DNA of 64,000 bases from Rhizobium phaseoli (lineage in GTDB: Bacteria; Pseudomonadota; Alphaproteobacteria; Rhizobiales; Rhizobiaceae). The stretch is from positions 1 through 64,000 of the forward strand of contig NZ_WUFT01000002.1 in NCBI RefSeq assembly GCF_010668805.1, given 5' to 3'. Positions 16,829 to 26,040 of the stretch are shown here, in pieces. The translations under genes and the position numbers were made by a program. Within the stretch, counting starts at the first letter, position 1. The number at the start of each line of letters is the position of its first letter. The notes under the pieces were generated by a model. The model worked only from the letters and a program-made list of their open reading frames with translations, ran no database searches and had not been told where the DNA came from.

Positions 16829-17200
16829 TGTCTCGTAGCCTCCCAATAAAATCTTTTACGCCATAAAATATTTTATTGACACAATTTATTGACGCAATAC
16901 AGTACGTGTCAATCGCTCATAAAAAACAAGCGTGGGAACAGCATAAATTTCGCCGGCCGCCTTGGTCTACGGAATACAAGTAAAGAACTCCGCACAAGAT
17001 CGAAACCGAGACGATGTTCGTCTCGATTGTCTTCTGCGAGTGCAAAGTATTCAATTTAAGACTGATGTCGGCTGCGAATATAGTCTTCGCGGTCCTAGGT
17101 TTCTGCATCTTGTTTGCAGTGAGCCCGACGCGGAAAATTGAAACTGGGAGACTGAACCGATGACTTTCGGCCAAGTTCAAACTGGGTGGCTTTCTAAAAC
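16829..17200. promoter_or_regulatory. Divergent intergenic region with AT-rich palindromes
   Basis: This 372-bp stretch separates the TetR gene from the transporter operon and contains no plausible gene. ATAAAATATTTTAT at 16863-16876 is a perfect 14-bp palindrome. CAATAAAAT (16845-16853) and ATTTTATTG (16870-16878) form a wider inverted repeat overlapping the TetR ribosome site. These are good candidates for autoregulatory TetR operators. The remaining 16920-17200 shows nothing definite. Confidence 0.5.
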
Positions 17201-18304
17201 ATGAGCAATATGACGCCCTTACGGGCCGCCAAGGGCGGTGCTGTAACGATCCTCAGCGTTCTGAAGGATTTCGGCAATTTCCGCGCCGTCAACGATGTGT
17301 CCATAGAGATCCGTCCAAACGAGTTCTTCACCCTTCTGGGGCCTTCGGGCTGCGGGAAGACGACTCTGCTTCGAATGCTCGCTGGCTTCGAAGCGCCAAG
17401 CGACGGCAAGATCCTTTTGGACGGCACAGACATTTCGATGCTGCCGCCGAACAAACGCCCGATCAACACGGTGTTCCAGAACTACGCGCTCTTCCCGCAC
17501 ATGACGGTCGCCGAAAACATCGGCTTCGGCCTCAAAATGCTCGGCAAGAGTGCCGCCGAAATATCGTCGTCAGTCGAGGAAATGCTTCGTCTGGTCCGGT
17601 TGGAGAATGCCGGCAATCGCTCCGTCACTCAGCTTTCCGGCGGCCAACAGCAGCGTGTCGCGCTTGCGCGCGCGCTCGCTCCAAAGCCGAAGCTTTTGCT
17701 TCTCGACGAGCCGCTATCGGCCCTTGACCTGAAGCTTCGCAAATCCATGCAGATCGAGTTGAAGCGCCTGCAGCAGGAAACCGAGATAACCTTCATCTTC
17801 GTTACCCACGACCAGGAGGAAGCCCTGACCATGTCAGATCGCATCGCGGTCATGAATGGCGGTAAGGTCCTGCAGATCGGCTCGGCGCATGATATCTACG
17901 AACATCCCGCCGACCGCTTTGTCGCCGGCTTCATCGGGGAGACGAACTTCCTCGAGGGCGACCTGACGTCGAGCGCCGATGGCGTCGGCACGGTGTCGCT
18001 GCGTTGCGGTCCCGTTGTAGAGGCGTTGACTGCCAAGTCAGTGGCCAGTTCGGGGGCCGTCACCATCGTCGTGCGCCCTGAGCATCTGGAACTGGTCGCG
18101 CCCGGCTCGCAGCAGGCGGTAGACGCGACCGTCGAACAAATCGTCTATTTCGGCACGGACACGCATGTCCACGCCCGCCTGAGCGACGGTACGGCGCTGA
18201 CCATTCGGCAGCAGAACCGCCCCGGCCCGAAAGAAGGCATTGCCGTCGGCCGGACGATCGGGGTCACCATTCCGCCCCGCGTCGCCCAGATCCTGAAGGA
18301 CTGA
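17201..18304 (+). CDS. Polyamine-type ABC transporter ATPase (PotA-like)
   Basis: A 367-aa ATPase with Walker [11 protein letters not shown]-loop QNYALFPHM, signature LSGGQQQR, Walker [12 protein letters not shown] and the switch His in FVTHDQEE. The last about 110 residues form the TOBE regulatory domain typical of the PotA/UgpC/FbpC group. It powers import through the two permeases that follow (4 bp gap, then overlap). With the binding protein at 20064 this is a complete importer. The likely solute class is polyamine or a related cationic amine, but this family also carries other small molecules. Confidence 0.92.
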   Translation: MSNMTPLRAAKGGAVTILSVLKDFGNFRAVNDVSIEIRPNEFFTLLGPSGCGKTTLLRMLAGFEAPSDGKILLDGTDISMLPPNKRPINTVFQNYALFPHMTVAENIGFGLKMLGKSAAEISSSVEEMLRLVRLENAGNRSVTQLSGGQQQRVALARALAPKPKLLLLDEPLSALDLKLRKSMQIELKRLQQETEITFIFVTHDQEEALTMSDRIAVMNGGKVLQIGSAHDIYEHPADRFVAGFIGETNFLEGDLTSSADGVGTVSLRCGPVVEALTAKSVASSGAVTIVVRPEHLELVAPGSQQAVDATVEQIVYFGTDTHVHARLSDGTALTIRQQNRPGPKEGIAVGRTIGVTIPPRVAQILKD

Positions 18305-18308
18305 GGCC

Positions 18309-19214
18309 ATGTCGGAGATCGCCACCCCTCAGGACAAACAGGACGCCAGGCGTCATCTGTTGCTCGCGTCACCGGCCATCGTCATCATGATCCTTCTGGG
18401 CTTCATCCCCCTGCTGATCGTGGTCGCATACTCCTTCATGGCGCCTGGCGACTACGGCGGAGTCGTGCCTAAATTCTCTTTAGAGGCCTATGTCTCTCTG
18501 ATTTTCCAGCGCGACATGTTCGATGACACCCTTACGTTCTCGTCGTCCTATCTAGAGGTCTACATTCGCACCGCCGTCTTTGGCGTGGCGACGACGGTCT
18601 TCTGCGTGCTGATCGGCTTCCCAACCGCCTATTTCATGGCGACGCGCCCAGCGAAACAGCGCAATCTCTGGGTACTACTACTGACGATCCCCTTCTGGTC
18701 GAACCTCCTGGTACGCACGATCGCGGTCATGTTCATTATCCGCGACGAGGGACTCATCAATACGGTGCTGATGCATCTCGGCCTCATCGATCGCCCGATC
18801 ACGCTGCTCTACACGAACTTCGCCATCCTGCTCGGCCTGGTCTACAGCTTCCTGCCCTTCATGGTGCTGCCGATTTATGCCTCGCTGGAAAAGTTCGATT
18901 TCCGCCTCGTCGAGGCGGGCTTCGATCTCTATGCGAGCCGTTTCAAGGTGCTGACGCAGATCATCATACCGCTGGCCAAGCCCGGGATCGTGACCGGCAG
19001 CATCCTCGTCTTCGTGCCCGCCTTCGGGGCCTATGTCACGCCGCTTCTGCTCGGTGGCGGCAGCCACCTGATGATCGGCGACCTGATCGCGCTCCAATTC
19101 GGCTCGTCGCGCAACTGGCCGCTGGGCTCGGCCTTCTCGATCGTGCTTATGGTCTTCGTTTTGCTTGCGCTTCTCTTTCAGATCCGTCGCTCGGGACAGG
19201 TGAAACATGGCTAG
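18309..19214 (+). CDS. Polyamine-type ABC transporter permease (PotB/PotH-like)
   Basis: A 301-aa inner-membrane protein with about six transmembrane helices, starting with an amphipathic N-terminus then a hydrophobic helix at about 17-40. The EAA loop is near residue 205 (EAGFDLYASRFKVLTQIIIP). It has the PotB-specific LWVLLLTIPFWSNLLVRT segment. The gene lies 4 bp after the ATPase and overlaps the second permease by 8 bp, so stoichiometric coupled translation is expected. Confidence 0.92.
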   Translation: MSEIATPQDKQDARRHLLLASPAIVIMILLGFIPLLIVVAYSFMAPGDYGGVVPKFSLEAYVSLIFQRDMFDDTLTFSSSYLEVYIRTAVFGVATTVFCVLIGFPTAYFMATRPAKQRNLWVLLLTIPFWSNLLVRTIAVMFIIRDEGLINTVLMHLGLIDRPITLLYTNFAILLGLVYSFLPFMVLPIYASLEKFDFRLVEAGFDLYASRFKVLTQIIIPLAKPGIVTGSILVFVPAFGAYVTPLLLGGGSHLMIGDLIALQFGSSRNWPLGSAFSIVLMVFVLLALLFQIRRSGQVKHG

Positions 19215-20031
19215 CTTCGCGTCCACAGGAGAGATCGACATCAAGCGCCAAACGGGGTTCGGCTTCATCGCTGTGACCTGCCTGGTCAGCCTTTATCTGC
19301 CGATCCTCGTTGTCCTCATCTTCTCGTTCAACAATGCCATGAGCATCGGCGCGTCCTGGCAGGGCTTCTCCATGCGCTGGTACGTGGCGCTGATGCGGAA
19401 CGAGGGGTTCTTCAATTCAGCCATCCTGTCGGTGGCGATCGCCATTGCGGCAACGATCATGTCGACGATCATTGGCACGATGGCGGCGCTGGCCACCACG
19501 CGGGCCAAGCGCTGGCGGGGGCAGTCTGCTACCATTCTCGCCATCACCTCGCCGCTGATCATCCCGGAAATCGTCAGCGCCGTGTCGCTGCTCGCCTTCT
19601 TCTCCTTCATCGCGCAGACCTTCGGCATCAGCTTTGGCATTCTGAAGATCGTTCTGGCGCACACGTCCTTCTGCATCCCCTTCGTATACCTGCCGATTAA
19701 GGCGCGGCTCGAGGGCATGGACGTGACGCTGGAAAATGCGGCGGCTGATCTTTACGCTGATCGCTGGAAAACGTTTCGTTATGTCACGCTGCCGCTGCTG
19801 TTGCCGGGCATTTCTTCTGGCGCAGCGCTCGCCTTCATCGTCTCCTTCGACGATTTCACGATCACGCAGCTGATTGCCGGTCCCGGCGAGACAACGCTGC
19901 CACTCTTTATCTGGTCTCGCATCCGCAACATCGTCACGCCCGAGCTCAACGCCATGTGCACGGCGCTGCTCGTCGTCTCCATCGCTTTTATCGTTCTCTC
20001 TTTCCTCCTGACAAAGATGAAGCAGAACTAA
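19207..20031 (+). CDS. Polyamine-type ABC transporter permease (PotC/PotI-like)
   Basis: A 274-aa membrane protein with about six helices. Characteristic PotC features are LYLPILVVLIFSFNNA at the first helix, the FSMRWYVAL element, and an EAA-type loop LENAAADLYADRWKTFRYV near residue 180. Its ATG lies within the end of the preceding permease gene. It forms the channel heterodimer with that protein. The binding protein gene follows 32 bp downstream. Confidence 0.92.
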   Translation: MASFASTGEIDIKRQTGFGFIAVTCLVSLYLPILVVLIFSFNNAMSIGASWQGFSMRWYVALMRNEGFFNSAILSVAIAIAATIMSTIIGTMAALATTRAKRWRGQSATILAITSPLIIPEIVSAVSLLAFFSFIAQTFGISFGILKIVLAHTSFCIPFVYLPIKARLEGMDVTLENAAADLYADRWKTFRYVTLPLLLPGISSGAALAFIVSFDDFTITQLIAGPGETTLPLFIWSRIRNIVTPELNAMCTALLVVSIAFIVLSFLLTKMKQN

Positions 20032-20063
20032 AACCAAAAACCAACCAGAAGGGTACAACAGAA

Positions 20064-21086
20064 ATGAAGAAATTGTCATCTCTCGCCATCGCGGGTCTTC
20101 TGCTCACAACAAGCACCTCTTTCGCCGCCGGCGAACTTCACATCTACAACTTCGGCAACTACACCAGCGCCGACCTGATCAAGAAGTTCGAGAAGCAGTT
20201 TGACGTAAAGGTGACACTCGACACCTATGACACCAACGAATCGATGATGGCGAAGATCAAGGCTGGCGGCTCCGGCTACGACATCGTCATACCGTCCGAC
20301 TACGCCGTCGACATCATGAAGAAGGAAGGACTTCTTGAGGCCACCGAGCCCGACAAGATGGAAAACTTCAAGAACATTAAGCCGGAAATTGTGAACCTCT
20401 ATTACGACGAAGGCCGCCACTATACCGTTCCGTGGCAGATCGGCGTCACCAGCCTGCAAGCCGACACGGCTGTTTACAAGGGCGATCTCGACACCTGGAG
20501 TGTGCTCTTCAATCCGCCGGCTGAACTGAAAGGCCGTATCAACGTCCTCGACGACATGATAAGCGTCATCCACGCGGCTGAGCACTACAAGGGCTTCAAG
20601 CTCTGCACCTCCGACAAGTCTGAGCTCAAGCAGATCAACGAACTGCTGCTCGCCGCCAAGCCTTCCTGGCGTACGTTCAGCTACGATGCACCGACGCTCC
20701 TGCAATCCGGGGATGTTGATGCGTCCATGATCTGGGACGGCGCCGCCTACCGCGCCCACGCAAGCCGCCCGACCCTGAAATTCGGCTTCCCCAAGGAAGG
20801 CGTTGAGGGCTTCGTTGACAATGTCGCCGTGCTGAAGGGCGCGAAGAACATAGACAACGCCAAGCTCTTTCAGAACTTCATCATGGACCCGGAAAACGCC
20901 GCGATGATCTCTAACTTCGCGACCTATAGCAACGGCATCGTCGGCTCAGAGAAGTTCCTCGACAAGGATCTGAGCAACGCACCGGAACTCCAGCGCCCGG
21001 CAAACTTCAAGGTCTCTTTCTCGCCGCCCTGCAGCCCCGAAGTCATCGAGCTCTACAACAAGATCTGGACCAACCTGCGCAAGTAA
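20064..21086 (+). CDS. Polyamine-type ABC transporter, periplasmic binding protein (PotD/PotF-like)
   Basis: A 340-aa solute-binding protein. Residues 1-22 form a Sec signal peptide ending SFAA. The mature N-terminus LHIYNFGNYTSADLIKKFE is the usual PotD/PotF/SpuD start with a W-to-F change in the ligand-box region. YDIVIPSDYAVDIM and VPWQIGVTSLQ are also family segments. I used ATG 20064, which fits the signal peptide; the longer ORF back to 19956 runs inside the permease gene. The ligand could be a polyamine or a modified amine handled by the amidohydrolase downstream. Confidence 0.9.
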   Translation: MKKLSSLAIAGLLLTTSTSFAAGELHIYNFGNYTSADLIKKFEKQFDVKVTLDTYDTNESMMAKIKAGGSGYDIVIPSDYAVDIMKKEGLLEATEPDKMENFKNIKPEIVNLYYDEGRHYTVPWQIGVTSLQADTAVYKGDLDTWSVLFNPPAELKGRINVLDDMISVIHAAEHYKGFKLCTSDKSELKQINELLLAAKPSWRTFSYDAPTLLQSGDVDASMIWDGAAYRAHASRPTLKFGFPKEGVEGFVDNVAVLKGAKNIDNAKLFQNFIMDPENAAMISNFATYSNGIVGSEKFLDKDLSNAPELQRPANFKVSFSPPCSPEVIELYNKIWTNLRK

Positions 21087-21124
21087 CGCGGGGCCTGGAG
21101 CCATTTCCGCCATCAACGGACATC

Positions 21125-21149
21125 AGCGCGCCGGCCAGACCGGCGCGCT
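21125..21149. terminator. GC-rich hairpin between binding protein and amidohydrolase
   Basis: AGCGCGCCGG pairs perfectly with CCGGCGCGCT around a CCAGA loop. There is no run of T after it, so it may stabilise the 3' end of the abundant binding-protein message or cause partial attenuation instead of fully terminating, leaving the amidohydrolase in the same operon. Confidence 0.6.
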
Positions 21150-21182
21150 ACAGAACAAATTTGCTTAAAAGGGAAGAACGCT

Positions 21183-22922
21183 ATGGGTCAGTCTGCGAAC
21201 ATCGTCATCAGGAACGGCAAGGTCATCACCATGGACGACGCCGCGCCGCGCGCTCAAGCCGTCGCTATTTTCGGCAACCGGATCGTCAAGGTCGGCTCGG
21301 ATGCCGAAGCCATGGAGCTTGCAGGCCCATTCACGCACGTGATCGATGCGGGCGGCGGGACGATCGTGCCCGGTTTCAACGAATCCCACATGCATATTTT
21401 CGGCGGCTCCCTCAGCCTCATCCAACTGCCACTGATGGGCGTTCGCGGCGAAGCGGCGCTCACAAACGCCATTGCCGCCTATGCTGCGCAAAATCCGGAC
21501 CTGCCGCTTCTCGTCGGCAACGGTGCCGACTATCTCATCTTCGGCGATACGCCAGCCGATCGCCACAAGCTCGACGCGATCATGCCCGACCGGCCGCTGC
21601 TTCTCATCTCCCCCGACTATCATACGGCCTGGGCCAACACCGTTGCACTCAAGGCCGCCGGTATTCTCGAAGGTGCGAAACTGAGCATCGGCAACGAGAT
21701 CGTCATGGGAGCGGACGGCCTTGCCGGCGGCGAATTGCGCGAGAGCGAAGCCATGGGACCCGTGCTGGAGCTCGGATCGACCGGCGGGCGCGAACGCTTC
21801 GGCATCGCCACCGGCGGCGACCCGGATTTGGTCACTGACGCCCAACGCGCCAGCGATATTGCCCTCCTCAAGAAGGGGCTCGTCTATTGCGCCTCGCTCG
21901 GCATCACCTCGTTTCAGAACATGGATGGCAACCTCTACCAGCTTGAGCTTCTCGACGAGATCGAGAAGACGGACGGCCTGCCGGTTCGCGTTCGCATGCC
22001 ATACCACATGAAGAATTTCATGCCGCTCAGCGTCATCGAGGAAAAGGCCGTCGCCTGGCGCGAGCGCTACAATACGGACCGTTTGCGCTGTGACTTCGTC
22101 AAGATGTTCGCTGACGGCGTGATAGAGTCCGGAACGGCCGTCATGGTCGGCGGCTACGGCGACCACCCGGAGGAAAATGGCGACCTGCTGTTCCCGGCCG
22201 AGCAGTTCAATGCGGTCGCCGTCGAGGCCGATCGCCTCGGCTTCCAGATGGCCGTTCACGCGATCGGCACCGGCGCAGTCCGTGAGGTGCTGGACGGCTA
22301 TGAGCATGCGCGCACGCTCAATGGTGCACGCGACAGCCGCCACCGCATCGAACATATCGAGACCATCGAGCCGGATGACGTGCCGCGTCTGTCGGCGCTC
22401 GGTGTCGTCGGCTCGATGCAGCCGACCCATCCGCCGGGAACGGGCGACTTGCCGCTGCAGCCTTATCTCGGTCGTATCGGCGAAAAACGCTGGCCGCTCG
22501 CCTTCGCATGGCGAACCATCAAGGATTCCGGCGTCACGCTCGTCCTTGGGACCGACTGGCCGGTCACGCCGCTCGACCCGCTCGCCTGCATCGAAGGTGC
22601 GCTGGTCCGCCAGCCGTGGCGCGACGATCTCAAGGATCAACGGCTTTCCCTGTCGGAACTGCTGGAGGGCTACACGAAGAACTGTGCCTGGGTGGAATTC
22701 ATGGAAGACCGAAAGGGCGTGCTGAAACCCGGCTATCTCGCCGACGTCGTGGTGCTGTCCGGGGATATCGAGGCGACCGCCCCAGAGGCGGTGTCCCGCC
22801 TCAAGGCCGCCGTGACGATCTGCGACGGTCGGGTCACGCACACTTTTATCCAAAGCGCGCCAGAGCTTCCGCCTCCTGAGGGCCAAGGTCGTGAGGCGTC
22901 TTGTGGTGCTGCTGAGTTGTGA
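21183..22922 (+). CDS. Amidohydrolase-superfamily enzyme (YtcJ-like)
   Basis: A 579-aa metal-dependent hydrolase of the amidohydrolase_3/YtcJ group. It opens with IVIRNGKVITMDD, then FNESHMHIF with the HxH metal pair, VHAIG, HRIEH, and GTDWPVTPLDP with the terminal Asp. No signal peptide is seen. It is co-directional with and 97 bp after the PotABCD-like genes, so it may hydrolyse the imported compound's amide or ester bond in the cytoplasm. The last residues after VTICDGRVTHT look like a read-on tail. Bases 22805-22961, covering this 3' end and the region beyond, recur at 63061-63218. Confidence 0.87.
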   Translation: MGQSANIVIRNGKVITMDDAAPRAQAVAIFGNRIVKVGSDAEAMELAGPFTHVIDAGGGTIVPGFNESHMHIFGGSLSLIQLPLMGVRGEAALTNAIAAYAAQNPDLPLLVGNGADYLIFGDTPADRHKLDAIMPDRPLLLISPDYHTAWANTVALKAAGILEGAKLSIGNEIVMGADGLAGGELRESEAMGPVLELGSTGGRERFGIATGGDPDLVTDAQRASDIALLKKGLVYCASLGITSFQNMDGNLYQLELLDEIEKTDGLPVRVRMPYHMKNFMPLSVIEEKAVAWRERYNTDRLRCDFVKMFADGVIESGTAVMVGGYGDHPEENGDLLFPAEQFNAVAVEADRLGFQMAVHAIGTGAVREVLDGYEHARTLNGARDSRHRIEHIETIEPDDVPRLSALGVVGSMQPTHPPGTGDLPLQPYLGRIGEKRWPLAFAWRTIKDSGVTLVLGTDWPVTPLDPLACIEGALVRQPWRDDLKDQRLSLSELLEGYTKNCAWVEFMEDRKGVLKPGYLADVVVLSGDIEATAPEAVSRLKAAVTICDGRVTHTFIQSAPELPPPEGQGREASCGAAEL

Positions 22923-22961
22923 AAAATGAGCTGCCGCACGTTCATTTTCAGAAGCCCGCAC
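22805..22961. repeat. Amidohydrolase 3'-end repeat, copy A
   Basis: This 157-bp segment, the last about 39 codons of the amidohydrolase and 39 bp beyond, matches 63061-63218 with seven substitutions and one single-base insertion. Copy A is in the intact gene with its hairpin; copy B is isolated among mobile-element debris. The divergence (about 5%) indicates that copy B came from a homologous locus or an old duplication rather than a very recent one. Confidence 0.85.
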
Positions 22962-22990
22962 TCTTCGTCGGCGCGACGAAGAGTGCGGGC
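22954..22990. terminator. Strong hairpin terminator after the amidohydrolase
   Basis: GCCCGCACTCTTCGTC pairs over 16 bp with GACGAAGAGTGCGGGC around a 5-base GGCGC loop. It lies 31 bp past the amidohydrolase stop and before the convergent hydrolase gene at 23081, so it probably ends both transcripts. Only its left arm up to GCCCGCAC survives in the second repeat copy, where an IS6 element is inserted. Confidence 0.75.
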
Positions 22991-23080
22991 CAGCCGCGAG
23001 GAGATATTCGGTCCCTGTGGAAGCGTCGAACGCTCTATCGGCGGTCCGGCCGCACGGGCCGACCCGGCCCCCGACACTTC

Positions 23081-24061
23081 TCAGGCAGATTCATTGTTTG
23101 CCGATCTTGCTTGATCCGGGGTAGCCCGTCGTGAGACCTGCGCGAGCGAAGTGGCCAATCCTTCCAGCGCGCGGCACGCTTGCGCCCATGCCGGTTCGTC
23201 GACAGCAAGTGCCGTCTGAAGCCAGGCAAGCGTCAAACGCTTCGTTGCTTCCAGCACATCGGGCGCCTCGGTCTCTGTTTCCTTGGCGTCAAGCCCCGCT
23301 ATGCCGCCGAGCCCGTGTCCTACGCCGTGCATCATCAACAGTGCTTCCGCACCCGGGCCGTCATAATACGCGTCCGCATGCCATTCGGGGCCACGGGTCG
23401 TGAAATGGGGATCGTCAGCGTCCGCACAGACAACAAGGCTGCGGGTTGTCAGACTGGAAAAGTCCAAATCGAAGAAGGGAAAGCGGGCGGCGTACTCTTC
23501 GGTCATGTCTTGTCCACCGCGTCCCGGAGCCGCGAGCAGTATGCCCGCGGAGATGCGCGGATCGGAAAAATCTTCGCCGTCCAGGCGTGCGCCCAACAGA
23601 AGGCCAACAGTATGGCCGCCGAAGGAATGACCCGCTGCAGCGATTCGCAGGTCATCGAGCCGGCCGGAAACAGCCGGCGCCCGACGTTCTACCTCGGGCA
23701 AGTGATCGAGGATCGCCTTCATTTCTTCCACGCGCTCGCGCCAGAAGAATGGCGCACCGGGTGCATCTGAAGGCAAGCCGCCGACGCGCGAGCTTGCATG
23801 CGTTGGCTGGATTACCGCGAAGCCACGTTCGGCCCAGAACTGAGCCAAATGCGCGTAGCCGTCCTTCGACGGGATATAATTGGACGGTCCGAATCCATGC
23901 GACAACAGCACGATCGGCAAGCTGCTGCCGTTCGCCGGTGCCGTCAGGCGCAGTTCCAGCGGTCGACGGCCAACCATCGGAAGTCGGATCGGACTGTAGG
24001 CGACAGTCAGAGTGGCGTCAGGCGTAGGAATGTGGCGGGCCAGATCAATCAGATTGTTCAT
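23081..24061 (-). CDS. Alpha/beta hydrolase (PAF-acetylhydrolase/dienelactone-hydrolase-like)
   Basis: A 326-aa serine hydrolase. LLSHGFGPSNY forms the oxyanion region, AAGHSFGGHT the nucleophile elbow (GHSFG), VVCADADDPHF a probable acid position, and a late MMHGVGHG the His candidate. I placed the start at ATG 24061, with AGAGAC upstream; the ORF continues 26 codons further without a ribosome site. No signal peptide. It is followed (upstream in its direction) by an SDR gene at 24096 in the same orientation. An esterase or lactonase role is likely; the substrate is unknown. Confidence 0.82.
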   Translation of the reverse strand: MNNLIDLARHIPTPDATLTVAYSPIRLPMVGRRPLELRLTAPANGSSLPIVLLSHGFGPSNYIPSKDGYAHLAQFWAERGFAVIQPTHASSRVGGLPSDAPGAPFFWRERVEEMKAILDHLPEVERRAPAVSGRLDDLRIAAAGHSFGGHTVGLLLGARLDGEDFSDPRISAGILLAAPGRGGQDMTEEYAARFPFFDLDFSSLTTRSLVVCADADDPHFTTRGPEWHADAYYDGPGAEALLMMHGVGHGLGGIAGLDAKETETEAPDVLEATKRLTLAWLQTALAVDEPAWAQACRALEGLATSLAQVSRRATPDQARSANNESA

Positions 24062-24095
24062 TTCAAAGTCTCTTTTGTTGGGGCAGGCAAATGCG

Positions 24096-24854
24096 TCACC
24101 CGACCGAGTGGCCTGCTTCGCGAGACCAGATTTTTGCATCGGCGCCAGCGGGAGCCTTCATCGGCGCGTCCGGTTCCGTTACGGCCCGCAAGACAGCCTG
24201 GGCCACGTCTTCCGGTGTCGTGAATTCAGTGCCGGAGCGCAGCGTCGTGAGATAGTCGTCTACGAACGCGGAGTAAGGCTCCGGGATATCCATTCCCATT
24301 CGGGCCATGGCATTTTTCCCAAACGCTGTGGTCGGTGCGGAGCCCGGCAGAACAAGCTTTGCACGTACACCGAACAGGGCGGCCTCAAGGGCCAGACTTT
24401 CGGTAAAGGCGTTCAGAGCCGCTTTGCTGGCGCTGTAGACGGACAAAGCGCGCAGCGGCTTAATCGTAACGCTGGAACTGACATTGACGATGACGCCTGA
24501 GCCCCGCACGCGCATTTGCGGAAGAATGGCTTTGGTCATGGCCATTGCGCCGAAGACGTTCGTCTCGAATAGTTCGCGGACCTTCGCCATCTCGGTGCCT
24601 TCCAGCACGTTCAGCATGCCGACGCCGGCATTGTTGACCAGCGCATCGATCGACCCGGCCGCGTCGACCGCCTTGGCTATGCTTTGCGCGCTCGTGACAT
24701 CCAGCGCCAGAACTTTCAACCTGTCGTTAGCGGGGAGCAGGTCGTTGCGCGGCGTCCGCATGGTCGCGACCACGTCCCACCCCTCAGAAAGGAAGGTCTG
24801 CGCGATTGCGAGACCGAAACCGGATGAGCAACCGGTGATAAGGATCTTTGGCAT
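24096..24854 (-). CDS. SDR-family oxidoreductase
   Basis: A 252-aa classical SDR with TGCSSGFG at residues 7-14, NNAGVG near residue 90 and the catalytic YSASKAA at about 151-157. The N-terminal cofactor segment has an Arg after beta-2 (VVATMRTPR), which usually favours NADP(H). It is divergent from the AraC gene at 24955 and upstream of the hydrolase gene at 23081, and probably regulated by AraC. The exact carbonyl substrate is unknown. Confidence 0.87.
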   Translation of the reverse strand: MPKILITGCSSGFGLAIAQTFLSEGWDVVATMRTPRNDLLPANDRLKVLALDVTSAQSIAKAVDAAGSIDALVNNAGVGMLNVLEGTEMAKVRELFETNVFGAMAMTKAILPQMRVRGSGVIVNVSSSVTIKPLRALSVYSASKAALNAFTESLALEAALFGVRAKLVLPGSAPTTAFGKNAMARMGMDIPEPYSAFVDDYLTTLRSGTEFTTPEDVAQAVLRAVTEPDAPMKAPAGADAKIWSREAGHSVG

Positions 24855-24954
24855 GTCGTGACTCCTGAACGATTGACTTGCTCAAAAGATGGACTGTCAT
24901 GCCTGGACTTGCTATCATCGTACGTCCAAGCATTGTTAGCAAAAGTCCGAATTG

Positions 24955-25854
24955 ATGACCGACCCAGTTGCAGAAGTCGTTTCCCTGCTCAAGCCAAGGC
25001 CTTCGATCTCCAAGCTGGTGACGGGGGGCGGTCAGTGGCGCGTCGAGCGCACTGAGCTCGGAAGCCCCTTCTACTGCGCCGTGGTCGAAGGGCATTGCCT
25101 GATGACTATCAGCGGTCATGAGCCAATCCGGCTGGCAGCCGGTGACTTCGTGCTGGTGCCGGAGATCTTCTCGTTCACGATGAGCAGCCTTGACCCGCCG
25201 CCTCGCAAAGCGCCTGCCCAACGTCTTGAGACCAGTCCGGGTGTCTTCCGGCTGGGAGACCCTGACGCGCCGGCCGAAGTCCTGGCCATGGTTGGTCATT
25301 GTGCTTTCGGATCGGATGACAAGGCTCTGCTCGTCTCGCTTTTGCCGGAGGTCATCCATATCAGGGGCGAGGCACGCCTGACGTTGCTGGTGCGAATGAT
25401 CAACGACGAAACAAGAGCCGACCGGACCGCCCGAGAAATGGTGCTTCACCGATTACTGGAAGTCTTGCTGATTGAGGCATTGCGTTCGGCGGGGGGTGCA
25501 GCAGTTTCACCCGGCCTCCTCCGCGGCATGGCCGATCCGCAGTTGGCTCCCACACTACGCCGGATCCACGAGGATCCGGGCCGCAGCATGACGGTGGAAG
25601 CCTTGGCGCAGGATGCCGCCATGTCCCGTTCGACGTTTTTCGATCGCTTCCGCAGGGAGGTGGGCGTTGCCCCGATGGAATATGCCACCGGCTGGCGAAT
25701 GGCGCTTGCAAAGGAACTGCTTCGCAAGGATGTGGCAACGGCAGAGATTGCACAACGCGTTGGCTACGGCTCGGCGAGCGCCTTCAGTGTTGCGTTCAGT
25801 CGGCATGTGGGGAAATCGCCGGGGGCCTATTCGAGAGAAAGTGCTGCAACCTAG
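24955..25854 (+). CDS. AraC-family transcriptional regulator
   Basis: A 299-aa activator. Residues about 20-155 form the AraC_N-type cupin (PF06719-like), and the C-terminal 100 residues carry two helix-turn-helix motifs (MTVEALAQDAAMSRSTFFDRF, split here by position near residues 210-230, and TAEIAQRVGYGSASAFSVAF around 265). ATG 24955 was chosen over a TTG three bases earlier. It is divergent from the SDR/hydrolase pair with a 100-bp shared promoter region. Regulators of this subgroup commonly control adjacent aldehyde/ketone reductases. Confidence 0.87.
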   Translation: MTDPVAEVVSLLKPRPSISKLVTGGGQWRVERTELGSPFYCAVVEGHCLMTISGHEPIRLAAGDFVLVPEIFSFTMSSLDPPPRKAPAQRLETSPGVFRLGDPDAPAEVLAMVGHCAFGSDDKALLVSLLPEVIHIRGEARLTLLVRMINDETRADRTAREMVLHRLLEVLLIEALRSAGGAAVSPGLLRGMADPQLAPTLRRIHEDPGRSMTVEALAQDAAMSRSTFFDRFRREVGVAPMEYATGWRMALAKELLRKDVATAEIAQRVGYGSASAFSVAFSRHVGKSPGAYSRESAAT

Positions 25855-26040
25855 TGTTTGAGGGGGCGCGATAAAAATCGGAGGGGTTGATAGCGCGGGA
25901 CGTGATTTCTCCTGCGCTATTGGAGAGGTGAATGGCGGGCGCCGGGATTTGCGCGGCACCGACCGGTTAGAAGGTTTATGACTAGAGGGTTCAGTGGAGA
26001 GACAGTCTTTAGCCTTGGGGCGACGAAGCTTTGAGACTTG

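Noticed and set aside
21165..22961. Long 598-codon minus-strand frame opposite the amidohydrolase
   Set aside because: It mirrors the GC-rich third-position pattern of the real gene on the plus strand, which has a complete metal-binding motif set.
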